A stretch of DNA of 64,000 bases from Dipteris shenzhenensis (Eukaryota; Polypodiophyta; Polypodiopsida; Gleicheniales). The DNA lies in assembly GCA_047967505.1 (NCBI GenBank), contig CM106541.1; one strand, written 5' to 3'. A program made the position numbers and the translations under genes. The notes beneath the pieces were generated by a model. The model searched no databases, was not told where the DNA came from, and saw only the letters and a list, made by a program, of their open reading frames with translations. Positions 40,640-49,831 of the stretch are shown here, piece after piece. Each line of letters begins with the position of its first letter. Position 1 is the stretch's first letter.

Positions 40640-41395
40640 GGCGGTAGGTTCATTGCTTCCAAGTAGTCTGCCAATATCTGGGGAAACTCCTGGAAAAAAT
40701 CTTCGTCCAACCACACTGCTTCATGGGTACCTCGATCACGGAACTTGGTGTAAAACTCTCGGATCCTACGTCTTGACCATGCTTGAATTTATGAAGAAGG
40801 ATCTATTCTGGCTGCAAAACTTCAGCTTCATCAAGAACTTCAGCGTCAGAAATCTCTGAAAGAGGAGGTCCAAAATATGGCTTCAACCAAGCTACATGAA
40901 ACACATTGTGCATAGTCCAACTGTCTGGAAGGCGTAACTTCATTGAGACATCTTTGATCTTCTGAATAATAGGGAATGGTTCGAAGCTCTTGAAGGACAG
41001 ATTAGGGCATCGCTTGCCCACCTGCTTCAATCTTTGCTTGATAATGCGTAAATACACCCATCGACCCTCTTTATACTGGACATCTCGTCTGGATTTGTTA
41101 GCTTGGCGTGTATACAATGCTTGAGCTTTGGCGATGCGGCTTTTTACGAACTCCGTAATCTCTGCCATTGATTCGGTGGTTTTGTTGGCTTCAAGAGATG
41201 GAGACACCATTCAGGTGAGGAGTGAGGTAAACCGCCGTCCAAACACCCCGCTTCATAAGGTGTGCGACCAATACTCGAAGAATAGGTATCGTTCAAAATG
41301 GCCTGCACAAGGGGAAGAAACTGCTCCCACTTTCCCTGAGCATCATGACAATATGATTTCAAAATATCAAATGCCATACCATTATACTTTTCCAT
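40640..41395 (-). pseudogene. Integrase C-terminus and chromodomain of X
   Basis: The first frame (41395-41144) has CHDAQGKWEQFLPLVQAILN and the IGRTPYEA motif, the end of the integrase core. The second (41210-40803) has VKSRIAKAQALYTRQANKSR, YKEGRWVYLRI and LPDSWTMHNVFHVAWLKPY, the GPY/F region. After a frame change, FRDRGTHEAVWLDEDFFQEF is the chromodomain core (about 40740-40680). Chromodomains on integrase guide chromodomain-Gypsy elements to marked chromatin. Two frameshifts and a TAG break it, and everything upstream of the integrase end is deleted. Confidence 0.75.
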
Positions 41396-41478
41396 CTCGA
41401 CATTCGATTGCGGATGGAAAGCATCTGGATCTCAACACAATCATACACTCACGGTAGTCAAGCTAGGTATAGACCGAA

Positions 41479-41490
41479 GCTCTGATACCA
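41479..41490 (-). other. Primer binding site of X
   Basis: TGGTATCAGAGC, a perfect initiator-Met type PBS, one base from the 5' LTR remnant. Confidence 0.85.
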
Positions 41491-41491
41491 A

Positions 41492-41632
41492 TGTAACATG
41501 CAACGGTAATCTGATTGTGTAATTCACAGCAAGACCTTCTTTAAACCTTTAGCGAGGAATTAGCGTTGTTTACCATAGAGAGAGAAAGGAGATGAGGGTA
41601 GAGAGAGAGTAGAGTCGACAACTAGGAGGCTA
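41492..41632 (-). repeat. 5' LTR remnant of X
   Basis: Matches the last 110-140 bases of the 3' LTR and lacks the hAT insertion. It breaks off at GTCGACAAC and joins a second copy of Y's LTR sequence. Confidence 0.8.
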
Positions 41633-41633
41633 T

Positions 41634-41748
41634 CTAGGGCCTGCAGGCTATAGGCAATTGTATGGGCTAGAGATAAGGCCAGATAATGGCTAGATGAAGG
41701 CCAACTCAAGACCCAGACTAAGGGCGGGTCAACCGACGTAACCAGATG
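41634..41748 (+). repeat. Second copy of Y LTR segment flanking X
   Basis: GGAGGCTATCTAGGGCCTGC through GTAACCAGATG duplicates 34692-34815 with a few substitutions, then continues with TGAACAACCCGACC, the natural continuation of Y's LTR. Confidence 0.75.
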
Positions 41749-41924
41749 TGAACAACCCGACCAGATTTGGTCAGGTTAAGTTCCATCGAGGTACTTTCTC
41801 GGACTTTGGCAGTCTGGCACGGATCTCGATGGGGCTGGAGATGCTTTTGACTGTTTCTTGGCAGCTTGTGTGTTGTTTTGGCAGGGCTTTGCAGGTCTGG
41901 ACTGGGCTGGAGAAGGGCGGAAGA

Positions 41925-42320
41925 GGGGCTGCTTTTTCACTCGGCAGTGGCAATATTTCTTCGGTGACGAAGAAGCAAAATGCTCTTGCTCTTTCTTCCA
42001 CTGGAACCAAGTACATGGCTGCAAATGCAGTACTATGAGAAGCAATTTGGCTTGAGAAGTACTTGGTGAACTTGGCATAGGACAGGAGGGTCAGACCCTA
42101 TTGGTTATGATGATAAATTACGCATTGCTTTGACCAAGAACCATTCTTGTGGATCATGCCATGACCAAGCACATTGATATCAGGTATCATGTTATCCATA
42201 AGAAGGTGGAAAATAAGCAGGTCTGGATGATCTATTGTCCTACCATGGACAATCCACCAAACATATTTTACCAAGGCTTTACCAAAGGCAGCATCTCCTT
42301 GGTATACAAGATAACTTGTT
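41925..42320 (+). pseudogene. Copia RNase H C-terminal fragment
   Basis: Frames read FSLGSGNISSVTKKQNALAL, SSTGTKYMAANA, LRIALTKN and, later, TKHIDIRYHVIHKKVENKQV and MIYCPTMDN. These match the end of Ty1/Copia RNase H (ALSSTEAEYMA; KHIDIRYHFIREKV). The expected Glu-Ala-Glu after SST is Gly-Thr-Lys here, so a catalytic acid is lost. Several stops separate the blocks. Its parent element is unclear. Confidence 0.7.
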
Positions 42321-43600
42321 TCTCCAGGAGGCGATTGATGATGCATGATACAATCTTGAAGAATCGACACCATTTTGCATTATGGAAGGGATTGTTGGGC
42401 TTATGATCCATGGATTGGATAATGCCCTTATTGGTTGTAATATTGAATCTGCAATAGGTTATAGCATGAACAACTAGTGTATAGGGTCCTAGACCATTTG
42501 TAGAGTGCAGATCTAGCATCAGATGTAGTTTAATGAAGGAGTCTAGGGTCTTCTATATGTTGCTGGAATAATGAATTTCTGGTACTATGCTGCGTGTAGC
42601 TGTGAGAGTTAATCTTAGTCTAATGTTTAGGTTGTTCTTTTCGCTCAAACTTCTCACAAAACCACTAAACCTATTGGGGTGTTACCTCCACTCACCAACC
42701 ACCTAAACCAATCAGAAAGTTCTAGACACACCAATGCTATGCTCTTTAAATGAAGAATTTTAGGGCAGGGACTTTGATTGCTCTTTCTCATTGGGCTTGT
42801 AAGGAAGGGAAAGTAACGGTGTTTTTTCCACTTATGGACTGAGTTAGCATTGTGGAATCTATGCCAATGCCAGTTTTGTTTGGGTCCCCTTTAATTCCTT
42901 TTCATATTGTAGTATCCCAAAATCTGCAGTAAATTGCATATCCTTGTTGTTGGTATCCTCTCTTTAGGGCTTGTTGGAGGAAAGTGCTTGACAAGTTTAT
43001 GGTTGTTTTTGAATTGAGAGTGTCAGAATCAGTCTATTCTGGCCCATGTTGGCTTTGCCAGTGGTTGAATCTGGTTTTCCTGGTGCTGTTTGCTGTTTGA
43101 AGGTGTTGACCTTTCTATTGGATGACCCCTGGGCACTGCATACTGAGCGGACCTTACACAGAGGTCACTATTGATGTTCAAGTAAGCAGCCTCGTTTACT
43201 CAGAGGTTTCTACTGTTTCTGATATTCCACAAGAAAAAACCAGCGATATGTCCTAAACTCACTGTAAGAAGTCAATTGGTGGGACTTTTACTACACCTAA
43301 TTGGTCACCACCCTCTCCGTGGTGGTAGGGCATTCAGTATTTTCAGACAATACCCTCTTTGTTTGTCTCTTTGTGGTTTATCGTCTATCCTTCCATCTGT
43401 CTTCTAAAATTTTGTGCTGTGCGTTCATTAAGTGCCAGAGCCTAAAACCGTATTTACTGTGTCATATGCCAGTCATGCATTTTCTTTGATTCAATCAGCT
43501 TGATGTAAGATTTCATTTACCACATAAGATTTGTTTGAAAAGGTGTATCTCTTTGCTTCAGCCCATAGCGGCTTGTATGACTTACTTTTGGTTTTGTACT
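42321..43600. other. No recognisable gene
   Basis: About 1.3 kb of unassigned sequence. The end near 43600 may be the 3' UTR of the plus-strand LINE end that follows. Confidence 0.4.
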
Positions 43601-43660
43601 TTGTCTCATAGGCCCGTGAGGCCTCCTGTAGACGTTAATACATCTTTCTTTCTTTCTTTT
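43601..43660 (+). repeat. LINE 3' terminal hairpin and TTTC tail (copy K)
   Basis: CATA then GGCC-CGTGA-GGCC (43611-43623), GACGTTAATACATC, then a TTTC-rich tail to about 43660. The stem bases differ from other copies (GACC/GGTC) on both sides, so pairing is kept. Confidence 0.65.
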
Positions 43661-44846
43661 CTATGCTATACTAAACACTTACAAGCTGGATAAGATAGCA
43701 ATTTCTGTGTGTACAACCTCTCTCAAAAAACTAATGGCCTTCACTTTTTTCTCCCTCTTTTTATTTGTTGGCTTGGGAATCTGCTTTAATGCTTTTGTTA
43801 TCTTCTCCCTATTGAAGTTTGTGATTCCATTTTTCTTTCTATGTAGTTGAATGTGCCATCTGGCCATAGTTTGTGAGTCCAGCGATTTCCAAGCTGGATA
43901 TTCAAAATGATTGAGTGAAGTTTTAACTTAGAACAGCCAGTTTTTAGGTAGCCATATAGATTCAAGCAAGTAATCTGCACATGGTTGTATTGCTTTGAGT
44001 AAGAATTCTCCATGCTTGCAGGTAGAGCGCCATTGGTTTTTGCGAGGAGGATTGGTGCCTTTGTGCATCCACCAAGTGCTGGTCAGTAAATTCCCCTTCT
44101 ATTTCAACATAACCTTGTGGTGAATAGAACTAAAGGTGTCGAATTGTAATCATTTTTTGATGTGATTATTCACCCTTAAAGTCTCCCTCGCCACCACTAC
44201 CACCACCAGGAGTAGATCACACCTTTCTGTTCTTTAGTATCCACACCACTACCCAGCTCATACACTTCGATGCCACTACACCCACACCACTTACCATGAT
44301 ATACACTTCGATCACTAGCTAAAACCCGCCTCCTCCGCACACCTCTTAGACATGCTTAGAGACATTAACTGCATGCTGCTTCTATAGGACCGAGCTGCCC
44401 TGATATACTACTTGATCCACACGCCCTCCACCTCTCAGCTCAGTACCCTGCAATGAAATGAATAGTTTACAAATCGTTGACAATCACGGGCGATGGCACC
44501 TAGAATATCCACCTTGCCAAACCTCTTGTCAAGCTGCCTCGAAAGTTTCTCCCGTCCATTTTTTCCTCATGCAGCTTTTCCAGAGCCCTTAGATCCCTAG
44601 ATGGTTCCTGCCACATGTCACAATTTTGAACCTTTTCTAAATGCACCATTGAACCCCTCTCTTGGGATCCCTTCTAAACCATTTCCCCCTAGGCATTTGG
44701 GCTCCTAGCCTTGGAACCACCTAGTTAGTGCCAAACCACCCTCATCAAGGACCTTGACATTTCCTTTGACCAATATACATGAAGCACAATAAATATATTA
44801 CACAAGACGGTCCTCTAAAGGAGAATATCAACTGACCCTTCCAAGG
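43661..44846. other. No recognisable gene
   Basis: Unassigned sequence; CCACCACTACC-type words near 44190-44300. No transposon or RNA gene is supported. Confidence 0.4.
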
Positions 44847-45615
44847 TCATGTTACCTCAACGAGAGTATAACATTCCTTCCCTCTTCCGGCATCATCGTC
44901 CTCGATGATGAAATCTGAGAATGCTCTCCGCATCTGGTACACAGATTTCCAAGTAGCCTCAGATAGAGGTAAACCATGCCATGCAACCAACACCGTGGGT
45001 ATCTTCCAATTGCTTGTATTGTCCCTCGGTCCAGGATTCTTGTTTGCATTATCCTCTATCTCCTGAAACAACACAACACCCTCGATTAGTGAGTTACCTG
45101 GGTGCAAAAACTTCTTTAAACGAGAAACATGAAACATGAAACATTGGGTGCACCATACAACCCTGTGGTCATTCACTTATAGGCTACCTTGCCTATTCTT
45201 TTAAGAATTAACCATGGCCCACAATCGGGGTGATAACTTAGCACACTCTCTTGCAGTCAAAGACTTAGAACGTGAAGGAATTCTAAGAAAAACTTTTTCT
45301 ACTTAAATTCTCTAACGGATCTATTTTCATCCGCATACGCCTTAGCTCTGTCCATAGCTTGGCGGATGTTAGCCCTCGCAAGTGCTAGCATCTCCTGCAT
45401 CTAAACAACAAAGTTCGCGGCGCTTTATGAGGTATCCCAACTGTAGTTGGATTTGCTGGTCTATAACCATAGTTCAGCTTGAACGGACTCATTCCTCTAG
45501 AGTCTAGAGGAATGTTTTCTATCATTGTAAGCAAATTCCAGTAGTGGCAACCACTTGTCCCACGTATGTTGCCTTAATGAAACATATGCTCTAAGCATAT
45601 TCTTTAAAGTCTGGT
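44847..45615 (-). pseudogene. Chromodomain Gypsy integrase end
   Basis: In sense from 45615: MLRAYVSLRQHTWDKWLPLL and EFAYND (end of integrase core), SPFKLNYGYRP, then RANIRQAMDRAKAYADENR, then FMFHVSRLKKFLHPGNSLIE and the chromodomain VLVAWHGLPLSEATWKSVYQ, ending in an acidic tail. This is the C-terminal region of a chromodomain Ty3/Gypsy integrase of a different subfamily from X. Stops and frame changes are present. It abuts an L1-type LINE near 45620-45680. Confidence 0.75.
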
Positions 45616-45679
45616 CATCGTCCACCGCGTCGCCGTCGTCTATAGAGAAGCAAAGCTTCCATTTCTTTCTGGTAAGGTC

Positions 45680-48385
45680 TTGGGCTCAGACGGGATTTGT
45701 GCATGGCAGAAGTATTTTTTATAACATTTTCTCTTTTTGGGAAGCTTCAGAGTGGGCCATGCAGAGCGGCCAGAATCTAGCCATTCTACTCTTGGATTTT
45801 GAGAAAGCTTATGACAGAGTAGATTGGGGTTTTTTGGAGGGCACCCTTCTACATTTTGGCTTTGTTGATGCTTGGATCAGAGGTGTTTCCTCTTTGTACA
45901 GATCAGCCCAAAGCCAGGTACTTATTGGTGGGGTAAGGGGTGAGAGATTTCATATTTCCAGATCAGTCCGTCAGGGATGTCCCCTTGCTCCCTTTTTTTT
46001 TTTTTTCGTGGTTGAAGCTATGAGTATCTATGTTAGATCTCAAGCTGACATCAGAAGGGAAGAGGAGCTACTTGACAGTGAGTTGGCAGATGACACAGCA
46101 GTTTACTTGGATGCCACACCACAGAGGCTCACTTCTTTCAGGACAGCATTGGATTTATTTTGCTTGGCGGCGGGGGCAGATATAAATTGGCATAAATCCA
46201 ATGGTTTTTGGATCAGTGATGAGGACACTCCAGTTTGGGGGCTTGACATAGGATTCACTTGGGTTCAGAGGGGTGTGCCTGTCAGGTATTTGGGCTGCCA
46301 GGTCGGCTTGGATATTTCTTCCATGCACCCGTGTTGGAGAGCATCAGGAGGAAGCTCCTTTTTTGGAGCTCAGCCAAGCTTGGATCTTGCCTCTAGAGTT
46401 GTGGTGGTCAACGAGATCCTCTTGGCCACGGCTTGGTTTGTTTGTTCATGCTGGTGCCGTTCTAGGGACTGCATCACTCAGCTTAGGAGACCGATCAGAA
46501 ATTTTCTTTGGAGTGGGCTTGATGGCACAACAGATGCGTTAGCCACGGTGGCTTGGGAGACTTTCATCCTCCCTACACAAGAAGGGGGTCTCAATATTAT
46601 TGATCGAGATTTACAGTGCAGAGCTTTACTCTGCAAGATGGTGGTGCGGGGACTTATGCCAAGGCAGGAGCTGTGGAAGGCATTTCTTATTAGCCGTGGA
46701 GGAGACTGGATGAGCAGTATTAGGTAGATTTTCACCACAGCACACCTCAGATCACCTTCGTCCCCTCTCATGGTTGCCATACTCAAAGCATGGGCCAGTT
46801 TCAGGAGCACTCTTCGGCGGATTCCTCCTTTCTCTCGTGAAGAGATTGATAGGCAACCGATCATGTGGAATGACAGTATATTGGATGATCATGGCAGACC
46901 ACTTGGTGCCTCACTCTACATGCAGTGGTCTAGGCGGGAGAGGGGACCCGCATCATCTTTGGGGTCATGGAAAGCTTTCCGCAGGCTTCCAGAGGAGACC
47001 AAATCTCAGTTGACAGGACATCTCAGAAGGAGTGCAGGGAGGATCTTGTAGATTGAGGCAGCCCTTCCAGCGGATTGGGTAGACACAGATGATATGCCAC
47101 TCACTTGCTCCACTTGGGCAGATACTTTTATGAGAGGCAGTGTTCCTCTTCAGGTTTTGGCCTTTTGAGATGCACATGAGGATGCTTTAGTTTTTAGTGT
47201 GCATGATGGTGGCAGATTGCTCAGGTCCACAAAGGACATCTTGCTTGAGTCTGCTTTTCAGCCTATCAGGGTTGTAGGGCTTTTAGTGCAGGGATTAGAT
47301 TTAGAGTGGTTCCTCGACCCAGACCCCCGACTACTCTCCATCGGATCTTGGAGGCTTTGGCTCTACGGGGGAGTTCCCATTAGGTATTTGCAGTGGGAGC
47401 CTAGAGAGTAGGAGTGGATTGACGCAGGGCATCGAGAGAAGAGCATCCCCTTCTTTTGTTACACGGTCAATAATGCCAGGAGATTCCAGCTCAGTAGTAG
47501 AGATTGGAGACCTTCCAGAGTTCCTCATTGGGAGACATTTGATATCACTGCGGATTTGCAGAGGTGCTTTTGGAAGAGACTCTAGAAATCCCACAGGAAT
47601 AGAAAGATCACTCTCTTCTTTTGGCTTTCTATCCATGGTGGGATTGTAGTGAACCTTTGGAGATCCAGGTTCGGCGGAGCCGACCCTACTTGCCCTCGTT
47701 GCCTCTCTGCTTTGGAGACTATTCAGCATTGCTTATGGGATTGTAGACAGGCGAGGATGATTTAGATGGGGGTAGCCAGGATTTTCAGTCACTTTGCCCA
47801 CTCCCCATTCTTTATGACATGGGGCTCAGTGGCTTGGCTTTCTCTTACAGGGCCTCAGGTATTCTATGAGAGACTTGACTCCTCTCGGGCCATTTCGATT
47901 TGACGTCTTCGGGTTGAGTCATGTTCGTTGGATGTGATACCACACCTTCCTTTTGCAGCTGTACATGCCTCTGTGGATACCTCTTGGGAGATTCTAGCAA
48001 GCATAGCATCCTAGCATATCTGGAGAGCCAGATGCACAGAGGCATTGGAGCGAACTCAGGTTCATCCCTCGCACACATTGGCTAGTATCTGGATAGACAC
48101 CGTACATACTTTGATGGCCGTATGGACGAGTATGCAGGGAGACTCCCGCGCAGCCTTAGCTAGGAGAGCTTCTTTCTTCAGGGAATGGAAGAATTCTCCT
48201 TTCTTCTCTGAGACTCCTACAGGGTTGAGGTGGCACTTTCAGCCTCAGCCTTGGTTGTTTTCCACCTCACTTTGAGGGAGTTTATTTATCGTCATGATTT
48301 CATGATGTATTCCACTTAGAGCTCTCACGGATTTTTCTCTTACTTCATAGAAGTCTATTTCTTGAAAAGAAAATAATAATAACAC
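45680..48385 (+). mobile_element. L1-type LINE, 5'-truncated
   Basis: Carries RT from mid-palm onward plus the C-terminal region, clearly related to the longer element at 49.8-56.2 kb. It ends in an A-rich tail (AAAAGAAAATAATAATAA) at about 48365-48383. It starts inside RT, so it is 5'-truncated. Confidence 0.75.
45690..48275 (+). pseudogene. L1 ORF2 RT and C-terminus (broken)
   Basis: The open frame to 46727 reads AQTGFVHGRSIFYNIFSFWE, ILLLDFEKAYDRVDWGFLEG and SRSVRQGCPLAPFFFFF. LLDSELADDTAVYL follows, where the catalytic Y/FADD has become LADD, then VPVRYLGCQVGLD and WETFILPTQEGGLNIID. The long Phe run is encoded by 14 consecutive T (45993-46006). After 46727 (AGG TAG) the sense continues in several frames to about 48275 (for example EEIDRQPIMWNDSILDDH; a late tryptophan-rich part). 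Loss of the first motif residue plus stops makes it inactive. Confidence 0.75.
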
Positions 48386-49130
48386 GACGTCATGATTGGC
48401 CACTTGCCCTTTCATCTTAATTAGCTCCGTATCGCTAAAGGCCGTATATGCCGTTGCGGCATAGATAGGATATTATTAGGTGCACTGTTTACTAACTTAA
48501 CAACATGAAACCGGCCTTTAATAAATTAAAGGGCAGTAAAACTAACAAGTAATTGACACAAATTGGCCCCAAACCTTGGCGCCCCTTTCGGTATTTCTTT
48601 AATTAAGTGAGAGGCCCTGAAATCCAAGCTACATAAAGAATACACTTTTTACAACTGGGGCATTCCACATCCCATTGGGGCCTGGGCATCCACATACCTT
48701 GCATAGCCTTTATTGTTCACTGCTCTCACCACTCCTGGCAATAGGTCTCCATCCCTAGTCCAGGAAGCTTGCACATAGCTCGGAACTGTCACTAGTGACC
48801 ACACTTAGCCACACAGTTCCCCATAGCTGTCACTAGTGCCCAAATAGCCAATTATCAGCTCAAAGCTGAAAAAGAAAGCATACACAAGCTTTCTCCTCTA
48901 ACCAGGACTGCTATGACCAATAGTCTCTCACTCTATGGGTCGCACATATGGAATAACTTGTTTTCCATAAGAGAACTGGCATCACGACATAGCAAACACT
49001 ATGGCTGTCACACCTGTTCTAGCCCTCTTGGGGTTCCAGGGATACTTCCCATTCCGAGCATGGAATCCCAACCCTAGTCTACTCAACAACGATCAAGATA
49101 ACTTAACAAGTTTATCTTCTAAGTCGCAAA
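48386..49130. other. No recognisable gene
   Basis: Intergenic. Two CTGTCACTAGTG words (48785-48835) and otherwise unassigned sequence, which may be the insertion site of the next LINE. Confidence 0.4.
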
Positions 49131-49139
49131 GCTCCTGCG

Positions 49140-49750
49140 AGCCCCCCTCCCTCCCTTCCGCAGCCTCTACCTCCCTACCCTCCTCCGCCTCACCCCCTCG
49201 CCCTCGCCCCCCCTCGCCCTCGCCTTACCCCCCTCGCCCTCGCCGCACACCCCTCACCCCTCGCCTCTTCCCGCCTCCACGCCCTCACCCCTCGCCCCTC
49301 CGCCCCTCGCCCCCCGCCTCACCTCTCGCCTCGCCCCTGGCCCTCACCCCCCCGCCCCTCGCCTCGCCCCTCCGCCCGCCCTCGCCTCGCCCCTCCGCCT
49401 CGCCTTGCCCCTCGCCACGCCCCCGCCCCTCGCCTCGCCCCTCGCCCCCCCTCCGCCCCTCACCCCTCCGCCCTTCCGCCCCGCCCCTCGCCCTTCACCC
49501 CCCCCGCCCTCCGCCCTTGCCCTTCACGCCCTCCGCCCTCGCCCTTCGCCCTCGCCCCTCCCCCCTTTGCCCCCCGCCCTCGCCTCCGCCGCCGTCCCTC
49601 TCCCTCGCCTTCGACCTCCGCCCTCCGCTCTCGCCTCCGACATCCGCCCTCCTCCCCCTTCCGCCTTCCGCCTCTGCCCTCGCCTTCGCCTCCGCTTCCC
49701 CTGCCCGCCTCGATTCGTCTCGCCTCATCATCCTCTTCCGTCACACCTAG
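49140..49750 (+). repeat. C-rich CCCTCGCC-type repeat leader
   Basis: About 600 bases made almost wholly of C and T with scattered G, in irregular repeats of CCCCTCGCC, CCGCCCTCG and similar words. The opposite strand is strongly G-rich with many GGGG runs. It ends just before the ORF1 start and may be the LINE's 5' UTR/promoter or a microsatellite at the insertion site. Confidence 0.7.
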
Positions 49751-49831
49751 GCTCCATCCCTCGTCTATCTCCCCCCCCTTTTTGGTGGCAGCCTCTTCTT
49801 CATCGGAGGTCTCGCAGTTTGTCTTGGCGGT

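Larger units (their letters stand above)
34814..41632 (-). mobile_element. Deleted chromodomain Ty3/Gypsy element X
   Basis: The minus-strand 3' LTR spans 40621-34814 (about 1.34 kb once the hAT insertion is removed). A purine tract GAAGGAGGGAA precedes it. The internal remnant (40622-41478) encodes only integrase C-terminus and chromodomain. A perfect initiator-Met primer site TGGTATCAGAGC is at 41479-41490, and only the last 141 bases of the 5' LTR remain (41492-41632). LTR ends are TGTCACATGC and GCATGTTACA, an imperfect 10-bp inverted pair. Gag, protease, RT and most of integrase have been deleted. It sits in the 3' LTR of element Y. Confidence 0.8.

Noticed and set aside
49001-49750. Long Pro/Ser-rich open frame (249 codons) on plus and matching Gly/Arg-rich frames on minus
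   Set aside because: Produced by the C-rich low-complexity tract, which has almost no stop codons in any frame. No protein signature.
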